Counted from the stretch's first letter, positions 35,125 to 44,080 are shown. The stretch: 64,000 nucleotides of DNA from Emticicia aquatilis (GCF_014644295.1 NZ_BMKK01000005.1:496001-560000), one strand, 5' to 3'. Translations and numbers: made by a program. The notes: generated from the letters alone by a model not told the origin.

Positions 35125-35678
35125 TTCAATTTCATCATCGTACGAGCGAAAGCATCGTAGAGAAACTGTCGGTCAGCGTATAATTTCGAGAACATTACGG
35201 CACCTTCAAACTCCATGATGGTTTGTTGGGCGAGTCTGAATGATTGCTCTGGGCTTTTACGAGTTACAAAGATTATCTGCAAGGCCTTTGTCCAATCGTC
35301 CATGATGGCTCTTAAAACTGATTGAAATTCGGGCACAACTCCCACTGTTTCGAGGGTTGTGTTTCCTACTAAACAGCCTCCTTCCTTCTCCAAAAGTAGT
35401 TTCCCCATCTTTTTCAAGAGTTTTTCCATTCGTTCTTCGGGCGTGAGGCTTGTATCTTCGGCAATCGGGAAAACCTTATTAGTTAGGTAAGTATGAATCG
35501 AAACGAGTAAATCTTTCATTAACATTTCTTTACTCGGAAAATGATAATACAGACTTCCCTTGAGCAAACCACTGGCTTCGGCAATATCTTGCATCGAAGT
35601 ATTATGGTATCCCTTCACTCGAAAAACATCCGATGATTTTAGCAATATTTCTTCTTTGGTAATTTTCTGAACTGGCAT
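35121..35678 (-). CDS. TetR-family repressor
   Basis: This encodes 185 residues from the ATG at 35678; the in-frame start at 35732 overlaps a -7 element and is rejected. The N-terminal HTH reads KEEILLKSSDVFRVKGYHNTSMQDIAEASGLLKGSLYYHFPSKEMLMKDLL. The C-terminal part is a TetR ligand domain with Cys in EGGCLVGNT, similar to the YxaF/LmrA/AcuR type. Its own promoter is overlapped by a palindrome, implying self-repression. The downstream hydrolase is the likely second target. Confidence 0.88.
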   Translation of the reverse strand: MPVQKITKEEILLKSSDVFRVKGYHNTSMQDIAEASGLLKGSLYYHFPSKEMLMKDLLVSIHTYLTNKVFPIAEDTSLTPEERMEKLLKKMGKLLLEKEGGCLVGNTTLETVGVVPEFQSVLRAIMDDWTKALQIIFVTRKSPEQSFRLAQQTIMEFEGAVMFSKLYADRQFLYDAFARTMMKLN

Positions 35679-35729
35679 TTTCAGTCGATGGCCCACAGAC
35701 AACAGTCTGTAGTTGATTTTATTTAGACT

Positions 35730-35769
35730 CAAATGTAAAAATTATTTTTCACTTACCAAACGATTGGTA
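35730..35769 (-). promoter_or_regulatory. tetR promoter with overlapping operator
   Basis: On the minus strand TTTG (35757-35760) and TACATTTG (35730-35737) are 19 bases apart, an exact consensus promoter. The palindrome TACCAAACGATTGGTA (35754-35769) covers the -33 element. A TetR dimer bound there would block polymerase, so autorepression is likely. Confidence 0.65.
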
Positions 35770-35920
35770 GAATAAAGTTTAGATTCTATACATCAGCGAT
35801 ATATGCCATTCATAACTAATTATCAACGGTTCAGAGAATCGTTCCATAAAATTTGAAACCTTATTTCTGTCAAAACCGTTGTGTTTTCATTCAGTTTTCT
35901 CTAAACAAGTACACTATTTT

Positions 35921-37198
35921 ATGAATCGAATGTTCGGATTCGCCCTCATGGCGGTCTTCTTTTTCCTGATTGATTTATATGTTTGGCAGGCGATAAAAGT
36001 TGTTATGCGTTCGGCCACTCTTTCTACTCAACGCATCGTTGGTTTTGGTTTTTGGGGACTCACCGTATTCTCAATCCTTTCAATCATTGCTATTTTTACT
36101 TATATGCCGATGTCGGCACCCGTAAAGGCGAGTTTCAGAACTTTCTTGATGGCAGGTATTTTTATCCTTTATATCTCAAAGGTGTTTTCGGTTTTAGTCC
36201 TAATTATTGATGATTTGATTCGTTTCGGTAAATGGGTAGTTAATTTCTTTCAAGGTGATACTGCTTCAGTGCAAGTAGCAATCGATACAGTGCAACCTGC
36301 TGCCGAGAAAATCAGTCGTTCGGAGTTTTTGGCAAAATCTGCTTTGGCTGTTGGAGGCTTACACGCTGGCGGAATGGCTTGGGGAATTTTATCGGGAGCT
36401 CACGATTATCGAGTACGAAACGTAACGCTTCGTTTGAAAAATCTACCGAAACAATTCGATGGGATGAAGATTGCTCAACTTTCGGATATTCACTCGGGAA
36501 GTTTTTTCAATAAAACTGCCGTGAAGGGTGGAGTGGAAATGTTGATGAAAGAAAAACCCGATATGTTTTTCTTTACGGGTGATTTAGTAAATAATATTGC
36601 TCCCGAAGTGAAAGATTACATTGATATTTTCTCGAAAATAAAAGCACCACTCGGCACTTTCTCTACACTCGGGAATCACGATTATGGCGATTATACACAA
36701 TGGGAGTCGCCCGAAAAGAAAAAACAAAACCTACAAGATTTGATGAACGCCCACAAAACAATGGGTTGGGATTTGCTGATGGACGAACACCGTGCCGTAA
36801 AAGTGGATGGCGAAAGCATCGGAGTCTTGGGCATTCAGAACTGGGGTGCAGGAAACTTTGCCAAATATGGAAATTTGGAAAAAGCTCAACAAAATGCCCA
36901 CGATTTGCCCGTGAAACTATTGCTTTCGCACGACCCAAGCCACTGGAGAGCCCAAGTTTTGGATAAACACAAAGATATTGATGTGGCTTTTGCAGGGCAT
37001 ACGCACGGTATGCAATATGGTGTTGAACTGGGTAATTTTAAATGGTCGCCTGTACAACTCCGTTATAAAGAATGGGCTGGTCTGTACGAAGAGAATGACC
37101 AAAAACTCTACGTGAATCGTGGTTTTGGTTATATTGGTTACCCAGGACGTTTGGGTATTTTACCAGAGATTACCATTTTTGAATTGAAAGTTGGTTAA
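35921..37198 (+). CDS. membrane-anchored metallophosphoesterase (YkuE/YaeI-like)
   Basis: This encodes 425 residues from the ATG at 35921; a TTG 14 codons earlier is less likely. About four membrane helices lie within residues 1-125. The calcineurin-type domain has AQLSDIHSGSF, FFTGDLVNN, STLGNHDYGDY, LLLSHDPSHW and VAFAGHTHGMQYG, the full set of metal-ligand motifs. Relatives hydrolyse phosphodiesters, some of them lipid-linked, at the membrane. The Crp/Fnr gene follows after 2 bases. Confidence 0.9.
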   Translation: MNRMFGFALMAVFFFLIDLYVWQAIKVVMRSATLSTQRIVGFGFWGLTVFSILSIIAIFTYMPMSAPVKASFRTFLMAGIFILYISKVFSVLVLIIDDLIRFGKWVVNFFQGDTASVQVAIDTVQPAAEKISRSEFLAKSALAVGGLHAGGMAWGILSGAHDYRVRNVTLRLKNLPKQFDGMKIAQLSDIHSGSFFNKTAVKGGVEMLMKEKPDMFFFTGDLVNNIAPEVKDYIDIFSKIKAPLGTFSTLGNHDYGDYTQWESPEKKKQNLQDLMNAHKTMGWDLLMDEHRAVKVDGESIGVLGIQNWGAGNFAKYGNLEKAQQNAHDLPVKLLLSHDPSHWRAQVLDKHKDIDVAFAGHTHGMQYGVELGNFKWSPVQLRYKEWAGLYEENDQKLYVNRGFGYIGYPGRLGILPEITIFELKVG

Positions 37199-37200
37199 TT

Positions 37201-37776
37201 TTGGATAAATTAGAAAAATATTTCAATCAACTGTCCCCGCTCAAATCTACCACGTGGGATAAAGTGAAGCCACTTTTTACGAAGACACATTTGCAAAAAG
37301 GCGAACACTTCATTGAGCAGGGACAGTTGGCTTCTAAAATCGGGTTTCTGGAGTCGGGTATTATGCGAGCGTTTTATCGCAACGACGAAGGCACCGAATA
37401 CAACAAGCATTTTTTTATCGAAAACTCTTTTGTTGGGGGCTATGCTTCTTTGATTACTGGCCAACCCAATATTATTATTCAACAAGCTCTAAGTGACTGC
37501 CATTTGTGGGTAGCTGACTTTAAGCAACTTTCTGCCCTATACGATACTTGCCCAGATTTAGAGCGAGTGGCTCGTCGCATTGCCGAACTTTATTTTGTTG
37601 ATAAAGAAAATCGTGAAATCGAAATCATTCTTTTAGATGCCGATAAGCGTTACGAACTCTTCCAAAAACGTTTCCCACAACTCGAACAGCTCATTGCCCA
37701 ATATCATATCGCTTCTTATTTGGGCATTACTCCTACACAGCTGAGCCGCATCCGAAAAAAATTAGCCCAACGCTGA
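37201..37776 (+). CDS. Crp/Fnr-family transcriptional regulator
   Basis: This 191-residue regulator opens with a TTG codon, two bases after the phosphoesterase stop. The N-terminal cyclic-nucleotide-type beta-roll has LQKGEHFIEQGQLASKIGFLESGIMRAFY. The C-terminal helix-turn-helix is the short Bacteroidota type (QYHIASYLGITPTQLSRIRKKL). The canonical cAMP-binding Arg-Ser motif is absent, so it probably senses something else or is constitutive. Candidate targets are the neighbouring darcynin-like and SDR genes. Confidence 0.88.
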   Translation: MDKLEKYFNQLSPLKSTTWDKVKPLFTKTHLQKGEHFIEQGQLASKIGFLESGIMRAFYRNDEGTEYNKHFFIENSFVGGYASLITGQPNIIIQQALSDCHLWVADFKQLSALYDTCPDLERVARRIAELYFVDKENREIEIILLDADKRYELFQKRFPQLEQLIAQYHIASYLGITPTQLSRIRKKLAQR

Positions 37777-37845
37777 TTTCTTTACCTATGTAAATGCTTC
37801 ACCGCTTCTACTATCATAATTTTGCTCAAAAAACAGCAAAAACAC

Positions 37846-38265
37846 ATGAAGTATTTACTAACCTTGCTTTTGTTTGGCAGTATTTTGTTCCATACAAAAG
37901 CCCAAAATTCCTCTAATACGATGGAAATCAAAAAGCCTTACACGATTCTGATTTTAATGAATGCTACACCAAAGTGGCTTTCGCACACACGAGAAGAAAG
38001 AGGTGTTTTCTTCGAGAAAAAGGTAATTCCAGTTTTTCAGAAAGTGAGTAAAACCGTTAAAGTACAATTATTTGATAGCGAGTATTTCCACGCTAAAGTT
38101 TCAGATTTTATGATTGTTACGGCAACTTCATTAGACGATTATAAACTTTTGATTGAACTACTGCGAGACACCAAAATCTATGCTGAGCCTTACTTTGAGA
38201 TAAAAGATATAATCGTGGGTCAAGAAAACGCTTTTGAAGATTTTAACGAATTACTCAAGAAATAA
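37846..38265 (+). CDS. secreted darcynin-like protein
   Basis: This encodes 139 residues from the ATG at 37846. TAATTTTG (37817-37824) fits a -7 element, making the earlier TTG frame start unlikely. A signal peptide (KYLLTLLLFGSILFHTKAQ) precedes a domain with PYTILILMNATPKWLSHTREERGVFFEKKV and IKDIIVGQENAFEDFN. This pattern recalls the darcynin family of unknown function, here exported. The SDR gene follows 4 bases after the stop and probably shares the transcript. Confidence 0.65.
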   Translation: MKYLLTLLLFGSILFHTKAQNSSNTMEIKKPYTILILMNATPKWLSHTREERGVFFEKKVIPVFQKVSKTVKVQLFDSEYFHAKVSDFMIVTATSLDDYKLLIELLRDTKIYAEPYFEIKDIIVGQENAFEDFNELLKK

Positions 38266-38269
38266 AACC

Positions 38270-39007
38270 ATGAAAAGTAGCGGAAATACCATTTTGATAA
38301 CGGGCGGTACGGCAGGCATCGGGCTTGAACTCGTCAGACAGTTTTATCAGCTCAATAATCGGCTCATTGTCACATCGAGCAATGCTGAAAACTTAGAAAA
38401 GCTGAAAATCACTTTCCCGAATATTCTGACTATTGTCTGCAATTTGGCATCTGAAAGCGATGTAAAAGCACTTGTAAATACTTGTTTTAGCCAGCATAAC
38501 GATATTAACATACTGATAAATAATGCTGGCGTACAATACAATTATGATTGGAAAACGGAAGTAGATGGCTTCCAGAAAATAGCTGACGAAATAGCCATCA
38601 ATCTAACAAGCCCCATGCAACTTGCCTATGGTTTATTACCGATTTTATTAAATCAAAAACAAGCAGCTATCATAAATGTATCGTCGGGTTTGGCCTATGC
38701 TCCTAAAGCCTCAGCACCTATTTACTGTGCTACTAAAGCCGCTATTCATAACGGTACTAAGGCTTTACGCTATCAACTCGCAGGAACAACAACGAAGGTC
38801 TTCGAAATTATTCCCCCGCTGGTATCAACCGCCATGACCGAAGGCCGAGGAAAAGGCAAAATTTCACCACAACAGTTGGTTGATGAATTTATGAAAAACT
38901 TCGAGCGAGATATTTTTGAAAGTAATATCGGAAAAACCAAACTTCTACGATTCATCCAGCGGGTTTCGCCTGCATTGGCTGATAGAATAATGAAAGGTGG
39001 ATTATAG
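38270..39007 (+). CDS. short-chain dehydrogenase (DltE-like)
   Basis: This 245-residue classical SDR has the Rossmann motif ILITGGTAGIGLELVRQF, the NNAG in LINNAGVQYNY, the catalytic Ser in INVSSGLAYA and YCATK (Tyr-X-X-X-Lys). Start 38270 is preferred over the overlapping 38234 because the Rossmann strand begins a few residues later. The C-terminus (ISPQQLVDEFMKNFERD) fits DltE-type oxidoreductases. The substrate is unknown. A terminator follows. Confidence 0.9.
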   Translation: MKSSGNTILITGGTAGIGLELVRQFYQLNNRLIVTSSNAENLEKLKITFPNILTIVCNLASESDVKALVNTCFSQHNDINILINNAGVQYNYDWKTEVDGFQKIADEIAINLTSPMQLAYGLLPILLNQKQAAIINVSSGLAYAPKASAPIYCATKAAIHNGTKALRYQLAGTTTKVFEIIPPLVSTAMTEGRGKGKISPQQLVDEFMKNFERDIFESNIGKTKLLRFIQRVSPALADRIMKGGL

Positions 39008-39028
39008 GATTATAACTGATATTTCTTG

Positions 39029-39060
39029 AAGTAGCTATTCGAAAGATAGCTACTTTTTTT
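39029..39060 (+). terminator. intrinsic terminator after the SDR gene
   Basis: AAGTAGCTAT pairs with ATAGCTACTT around a short TCGAAAG loop, followed by Ts to 39060. Confidence 0.85.
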
Positions 39061-39386
39061 GTGTTTAAGTCTATCAAGTTAATTCCAATTTTTGTTTTTT
39101 TTCTCATTATTTGTCTGACATAATGTTTCGAGTAAAAATTCTTTTTTTGTGACTTTTCTGAAAAATTGCGTATAAATTATAGTGACTTTCATAAATTAAT
39201 TCAAGTAAATATAAAGACTTGATTATCAATATTTTATAAAATATTTTCATTTATTTTCAAAAGAAAGTTTGGCAGTTTGTAAAAAAATATTTTCCTTTAT
39301 TTATTAAAAAAACATTCAGTTGGCACGAAAAATGTGGAGGGGGTTAGATAAGTCCCTATAATGAATGGAAAAACTCTACTTACGCA
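39061..39386 (+). promoter_or_regulatory. AT-rich rpoN upstream region with a sigma-54-like site
   Basis: No gene is visible in this very AT-rich stretch. TTGGCACGAAAAATGTG at 39320-39336 matches the -24 half of the sigma-54 consensus YTGGCACGrNNNTTGCW exactly. It has two mismatches in the -12 half (A for T and T for C), plus a G at the final W. A start near 39347 would give a 40-base leader to rpoN, raising the possibility of self-regulation. Confidence 0.4.
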
Positions 39387-40874
39387 ATGCAGAAATTAAG
39401 TCTTAACCAGTCCCTACAGCAACGTCTGTCGCCTCAGCAGATACAGTTCATCAAACTGTTACAAATCCCTTCTGCCGAGCTTGAACAGAGAATCGAAGAA
39501 GAGCTTGAAATCAATCCAGCTTTAGAGGAAGGCATGGACATGGATGAGCGTGTGAAAGATGAGTATGACGACGACTATGATGGTGGCGACGACCACGATG
39601 ACTATGGTGAATACGGTGAGTATGAAACCTACGAGGGTCTGGACGTAAAACAATATTTAAATCAAGATGATTACGCGGGGTACAAAATGCAGGGTGACGG
39701 TTGGGGGGACGACGACCGTGATGCAATGCCCGTAATTGCAACAAGTACATTGGCCGAATCTTTGGTTCAGCAATTGGGTTTTTTACGCTTGGATTCTCGC
39801 CAAGAATCAATCGGTATGCAACTGATTGGTAGCATCGAAGAAGATGGCTATATCCGTCGTCCGCTTCGTTCAATTTGTAATGATTTGGCTTTTACGCAAA
39901 ATATTTATACCAATGAAGAAGAAGTAATTGGACTCTTGAAGAAAATTCAAACTTTCGAGCCAGCTGGTATCGGTGCAAGAGATTTGAGAGAATGTCTTAT
40001 TCTTCAACTCGAACGCAAAGACCAAGACGATTTTGCGGTAGAAACTGCCATCAAAATCATTGATGCTTACTTCGATGAATTTACGAAAAAACATTACGAA
40101 AAAATACAACGTCGCTTAGATATTGATGATGATACTTTGAAGAATTCTATCAAAGTTATTACTCGTCTGAATCCAAAGCCAGGCAGTATCGGTAACGGAG
40201 ATAGTGCTGCTGCCTATTTAATGGCGGATTTCATTGTGACGAATAACAATGGTAAATTAGACGTTATTCTGAACTCTAAAAATGCTCCAGAGCTTCGAGT
40301 AAGCCGTTCGTTTGCAGAAATGCTTGATACTTACGACAAAACTGATAAAAACGGTTCAGCACAACACAAGAGTATCAAAGAAACTGTAACGTTTGTCAAG
40401 CAAAAACTTGATGCTGCCAAATGGTTTATTGATGCCATTAAACAACGCCAACAAACATTGCTGAAAACCATGAAATCAATCGTTGAGTTTCAGCACGAAT
40501 TCTTCCTCGATGGCGATGAGTCTAAGCTAAAACCAATGATTTTGAAAGATATTGCTAACCGCATTGATATGGATATTTCTACGGTATCACGTGTGGCTAA
40601 TAGCAAATCCGTACAAGCTGATTTTGGTATTTATCCGCTAAAATATTTCTTCTCAGAAGGTATCGCAACCGATTCGGGCGAAGACGCTTCGAGCCGAGAA
40701 GTAAAAAATATCTTGAAAGAATTGATAGAAAACGAGCCTAAAAACTCGCCACTTTCTGACGATAAACTCGAAAAGCTACTCAATAAGCGTGGCTATAATA
40801 TTGCTCGCCGCACAGTTGCCAAATACCGTGAGCAGCTTAATATTCCTGTGGCACGTTTGCGTAAGCAGTTGTAG
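39387..40874 (+). CDS. rpoN: RNA polymerase sigma-54 factor
   Basis: This encodes 495 residues. Region I is Gln/Leu-rich (LNQSLQQRLSPQQIQFIKLLQIPSAELEQRIEEEL, 1-45). An acidic region II at ~48-95 is unusually rich in Asp/Glu/Gly/Tyr. The core-binding domain (AESLVQQLGFLRL onward) and the DNA-binding domain follow, ending in the RpoN box ARRTVAKYREQL. Sigma-54 needs bacterial enhancer-binding ATPases, none of which is in this window. A sigma-54-like promoter site lies 50 bases upstream. Confidence 0.96.
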   Translation: MQKLSLNQSLQQRLSPQQIQFIKLLQIPSAELEQRIEEELEINPALEEGMDMDERVKDEYDDDYDGGDDHDDYGEYGEYETYEGLDVKQYLNQDDYAGYKMQGDGWGDDDRDAMPVIATSTLAESLVQQLGFLRLDSRQESIGMQLIGSIEEDGYIRRPLRSICNDLAFTQNIYTNEEEVIGLLKKIQTFEPAGIGARDLRECLILQLERKDQDDFAVETAIKIIDAYFDEFTKKHYEKIQRRLDIDDDTLKNSIKVITRLNPKPGSIGNGDSAAAYLMADFIVTNNNGKLDVILNSKNAPELRVSRSFAEMLDTYDKTDKNGSAQHKSIKETVTFVKQKLDAAKWFIDAIKQRQQTLLKTMKSIVEFQHEFFLDGDESKLKPMILKDIANRIDMDISTVSRVANSKSVQADFGIYPLKYFFSEGIATDSGEDASSREVKNILKELIENEPKNSPLSDDKLEKLLNKRGYNIARRTVAKYREQLNIPVARLRKQL

Positions 40875-40895
40875 ATTAGGTATTTATATATTATT

Positions 40896-40933
40896 AAGGA
40901 CGGCATGGCTTTGAGCCATGCCGTCCTTTTTTT
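40896..40933 (+). terminator. strong intrinsic terminator after rpoN
   Basis: AAGGACGGCATGGC pairs perfectly with GCCATGCCGTCCTT around a 5- to 6-base loop and runs into a T tract. Confidence 0.92.
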
Positions 40934-41019
40934 ATACCGAAATAATTAGTTACAAATCAAACAGAAAAATCCTTCCTGATTTCTCAAGAAGGCTTCTCAA
41001 TTTCTTTGTACGTTGTAAG

Positions 41020-41175
41020 TTATACTTTCAACGCAGCCTGTAATTCTTCCATAGGAACCATTTCTTCCTTGAAAGTGTAAGCACCAGTTTTTGGTGATTT
41101 CACAGCTTTGATAACTTTCGCAAAGTTTTTACCTGCGGTTTTATCACGGAGCGTTGCAACTACTTTCTTTGCCAT
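41020..41175 (-). CDS. DUF4295 small protein
   Basis: This encodes 51 residues: it starts MAKKVVATLRDKTAGKN and ends MEELQAALKV. DUF4295 is found almost only in Bacteroidota, next to rpmG, and is thought to be ribosome-associated by context. The ATG is at 41175, 50 bases after the rpmG stop on the same strand. Basic N-terminal residues and the very small size fit an RNA- or ribosome-binding role. It is an exact family match in length. Confidence 0.88.
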   Translation of the reverse strand: MAKKVVATLRDKTAGKNFAKVIKAVKSPKTGAYTFKEEMVPMEELQAALKV

Positions 41176-41225
41176 TTTTAATTTGATTTTAGATGCGAGA
41201 AAAACTCACATTCATTTCTTTAAAA

Positions 41226-41408
41226 TTACTTAATTTCTTTGTGGATAGTGTGAGCTTTCAAAAATGGATTATATTTTTTCAACTCCAAACGTCCAGTTGT
41301 ATTCTTACGGTTTTTTGTCGTTACGTAACGAGACATACCTGCTACACCGCTTGTTTTTTGTACAGTACATTCTAAGATTACTTGTACACGATTGCCTTTC
41401 TTAGCCAT
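41226..41408 (-). CDS. rpmG: 50S ribosomal protein L33
   Basis: This is a 60-residue L33: [17 protein letters not shown], then [22 protein letters not shown]. It lacks the two CxxC zinc motifs, so it is the zinc-free (C-) type. The usual Bacteroidota order is rpmB-rpmG-DUF4295-ftsY. Here rpmB is not upstream and ftsY is not downstream. A consensus promoter at 41547-41578 gives a ~130-base leader. Confidence 0.95.
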   Translation of the reverse strand: MAKKGNRVQVILECTVQKTSGVAGMSRYVTTKNRKNTTGRLELKKYNPFLKAHTIHKEIK

Positions 41409-41546
41409 TGTTTTATCTATTTAATGTATTGACTTTTATTGATAAGCAATCAAATCAAGCCAAAATGATATTTTAAAGAATAAATTTTCAATTTAAAATG
41501 CTGAGACTTTTTAGCTAAGTGCCTGTCTGTCTTGCATTTGGGGTTG

Positions 41547-41578
41547 CAAAGATACAAAATTGTGTTTTGTTTTTCAAA
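41547..41578 (-). promoter_or_regulatory. rpmG-DUF4295 promoter
   Basis: On the minus strand TTTG (41575-41578) and TATCTTTG (41547-41554) are 20 bases apart, an exact TTTG-N20-TAnnTTTG match. Confidence 0.65.
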
Positions 41579-41599
41579 AATCTTTTAAAAGTTTTTTGA

Positions 41600-42793
41600 T
41601 TAATTGTTAGATTTATCATCGTGAAGCACCAAACACGCTGTTTCGGTGGTTTTGGGAGCCAACTTAAATCCTAATTTTTGGATACTTTCTTGCACTTTCG
41701 ATACTTCTTTCGGAAAATCAGTCACCCAAATAATGCTTGTGTCAGCGGTTTCACTCTCATTTATTACGGGCATATCAACCACTTTCGTATCCCAAAGTAG
41801 TTTTAGGAAGTCTTTCAGCGGCATATCCATTCCTACTTTATTGTCGGTTAGCGTTACTTCTTTATTGGTTGTAAGGGCATAGACCTTACGAATACGATTC
41901 TCGGTTTTTGCTTTCAAACCAAAAACATCCTCCAAATTCTTCATGCCGATTTCTCCCAACCGATGTTTCATTGACTCAGGCACTTTGATAATTAGGCAAT
42001 ACTGCTGTTTTTCCTCCAATAAGTATTTGGTTTGCTCCGAAACCTCCAAACACGCTCGGTCAGTAGGGTTTGGGCGAGTAGTTTGATAAAGCACTTGGTA
42101 CATCAGTGGTACTGTGCAATTAATAAATTCGTACTCGAAATCTGATTTTTTATTGATTTGTGGCTGTATGCCTTCTTTATGTGCCGAAACGGCCACTTTA
42201 TAAAAACTTTTATCTTCTGCCAGCCCAACGCTCATAGCCGTGACACTTTCGGTTTTTGTAGCAAACTCGGCTTTGGTTTTTACGGCTAATATTGCCCCAC
42301 TTTTTGCCAAATAAATTACGTCTTCAGTTACTTCTTCGGGCGATGTAATAGCTTTGATGTAGCCCTGCGGGTCGATGATAATCGTATGAGGCATCAGTTG
42401 ATGGTAAAATAACTGATTGATTGATTTGTTGGCATCAATCGCAATCGGCATCGAGGTTGGACGTTTTTTTAGGAAATTCACAACTTTCCAACGTTCTTCG
42501 TCAGTTACGTTGATAACTTCTAAATCGGTCGGAAATTTTTTCTGTAAAGTAGCCAAATGGTCCATCGCAGGAAAACACGGCCCACAGTAAGTTGCCCAAA
42601 ACTCCAAAATGACTACTTTTCCACGATAGTCTTTGATATTTTTCTTGGTTGTACCTTCTTTAGTGAGAATATTTATATCGAAATCAGGTACTAATGAGCC
42701 TAACTGAATCGATTCTGAAACCGCTCCCTCTTGTGCATAAGTACGCACCGCAAATGCACATACAATACTGACGATGGTTAAAATCCTTCTCAT
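41600..42793 (-). CDS. TlpA-like redoxin fused to a DUF3738-like domain
   Basis: This encodes 397 residues with a signal peptide (RRILTIVSIVCAFAVRTYAQ). A redoxin domain (~30-165) has LEFWATYCGPCFPAMDHL (CGPC) and the cis-Pro region QLMPHTIIIDPQGYI. The C-terminal ~200 residues contain PVINESETADTSIIWVTD and IQKLGFKLAPKTTETACLVLHDD. That pattern matches DUF3738 (TIGR03435-like), which is known mainly from Acidobacteria and some Bacteroidota. It is probably a periplasmic thiol-disulfide protein, and the appended domain's role is unknown. Confidence 0.85.
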   Translation of the reverse strand: MRRILTIVSIVCAFAVRTYAQEGAVSESIQLGSLVPDFDINILTKEGTTKKNIKDYRGKVVILEFWATYCGPCFPAMDHLATLQKKFPTDLEVINVTDEERWKVVNFLKKRPTSMPIAIDANKSINQLFYHQLMPHTIIIDPQGYIKAITSPEEVTEDVIYLAKSGAILAVKTKAEFATKTESVTAMSVGLAEDKSFYKVAVSAHKEGIQPQINKKSDFEYEFINCTVPLMYQVLYQTTRPNPTDRACLEVSEQTKYLLEEKQQYCLIIKVPESMKHRLGEIGMKNLEDVFGLKAKTENRIRKVYALTTNKEVTLTDNKVGMDMPLKDFLKLLWDTKVVDMPVINESETADTSIIWVTDFPKEVSKVQESIQKLGFKLAPKTTETACLVLHDDKSNN

Positions 42794-43050
42794 TATGTTT
42801 TGATTACGATTAAAATCTATGCAAAATTAAGCCTTTATTCGGAGTTTTTTATAAAAAATAATAGCCGACTTGATACTAAAATTCAAAAAACTGGCAATTT
42901 TTTGAACAAATTTGGGCAAAAATCCTGCCACGGAATAGAAATTGGTCTTCTTGAAAACCGCCCTATCAATCAAGATATTTTTATGCGTGCATACTATTTT
43001 TCAAGAAATTTGGATTAATTTCGCCATTATCTATCAACTAAAAAACCAAG

Positions 43051-44049
43051 ATGAAAAATACACAAGTAAAACTTATTGCTCGACCTGTGGGAGCTCCAAC
43101 GGCCGATTGTTGGGAAATTATCGAAACAGAAACACCCGAATTGGCTGAAAATCAGATTCTTATTCAGAACCAATATTTGTCAATCGACCCTGCGATGCGT
43201 GGCTGGATGAACGAAGGGAAATCATATATCAGACCCGTAAAAATCGGTGAAGTGATGCGTGCCTTAGGTGCGGGTGTTGTGGTAGAATCGAAACACGCTG
43301 ATTTTAAGGCGGGTGATTTTGTAACCGCTGGAACGGGTGTGCAGGAATATGCAATTTTGGATGGAAAAGAAGCTGTAAAAGTTGACCCAAGTTTTGTGCC
43401 ATTGCCTGCGTATCTCGGCACTCTGGGAATGTCGGGCTTAACTGGCTATTTTGGATTATTGGATACTGGTCAGCCAAAAGAAGGAGAAACGGTGGTAGTT
43501 TCGGGAGCGGCAGGTGCAGTGGGAAGTGTAGTTGGACAGATTGCTAAAATAAAAGGCTGTCGAGTGGTGGGAATTGCTGGAGGAGCCGATAAATGCAAAT
43601 ATGTGGTGGAAGAATTAGGTTTTGATGCGTGTGTAGATTATAAAGTAGGAAATTTAAGAAATCAACTCAAAGAAGCGTGTCCAGCAGGTGTTGATGTTTA
43701 TTTTGATAATGTCGGTGGAGAAATTTTGGATACTGTGCTGACTTTGATAAATCTTCGTGCAAGAATCGTGATTTGTGGAGCGATTTCGCAGTATAACGCA
43801 ACCGAAAAACCTGTTGGGCCAAGTAATTATCTATCGCTTTTGGTGAATCGTGCAAGAATGGAAGGAATTGTGGTGTTTGATAATGCCGCTAATTATGGAA
43901 AAGCGGTAAAAGAAATGGCGGGTTGGATTGCCCAAGGAAAACTTAACTCGAAGGTTTATGTGGCCGAAGGTGGCGTGCGAGCTTTCCCTGAAACATTGAT
44001 GAAATTATTTAAAGGAGAAAATACGGGTAAGTTGGTTTTGAAAGTTTAA
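43051..44049 (+). CDS. NADP-dependent MDR oxidoreductase (CurA / PTGR-like)
   Basis: This 332-residue zinc-free medium-chain reductase has an N-terminal domain ADCWEIIETETPELAENQILIQNQYLSIDPAMRGWMNE and the hinge LGTLGMSGLTGYFGLLD. The Rossmann loop is VVSGAAGAVGSVVGQIAKIKGC, followed by VDVYFDNVGGEILD. These are signatures of the leukotriene B4 12-hydroxydehydrogenase / CurA group, which reduces double bonds of alpha,beta-unsaturated carbonyls. The physiological substrate cannot be told. A 14-bp tandem duplication follows the stop. Confidence 0.92.
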   Translation: MKNTQVKLIARPVGAPTADCWEIIETETPELAENQILIQNQYLSIDPAMRGWMNEGKSYIRPVKIGEVMRALGAGVVVESKHADFKAGDFVTAGTGVQEYAILDGKEAVKVDPSFVPLPAYLGTLGMSGLTGYFGLLDTGQPKEGETVVVSGAAGAVGSVVGQIAKIKGCRVVGIAGGADKCKYVVEELGFDACVDYKVGNLRNQLKEACPAGVDVYFDNVGGEILDTVLTLINLRARIVICGAISQYNATEKPVGPSNYLSLLVNRARMEGIVVFDNAANYGKAVKEMAGWIAQGKLNSKVYVAEGGVRAFPETLMKLFKGENTGKLVLKV

Positions 44050-44052
44050 GTG

Positions 44053-44080
44053 AGTCGATGGTCGGTAGTCGATGGTCGAT
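44053..44080. repeat. tandem 14-bp duplication
   Basis: AGTCGATGGTCGGT (44053-44066) and AGTCGATGGTCGAT (44067-44080) differ by one base. They fill the short gap between two same-strand genes. Confidence 0.85.

Noticed and set aside
34917-35218. Two plus-strand frames across the TTCTCAA array
   Set aside because: The encoded NSQFSI repeats come only from the heptamer array, and the frames overlap two real minus-strand genes.
35679-35732. Upstream start for the tetR gene
   Set aside because: The ATG at 35732 overlaps the -7 element TACATTTG, so it would be outside the transcript.
39511-39873. 120-residue minus-strand frame opposite rpoN
   Set aside because: It is the complement of the Asp/Glu-rich part of rpoN, giving His/Arg-rich sequence with no family features.
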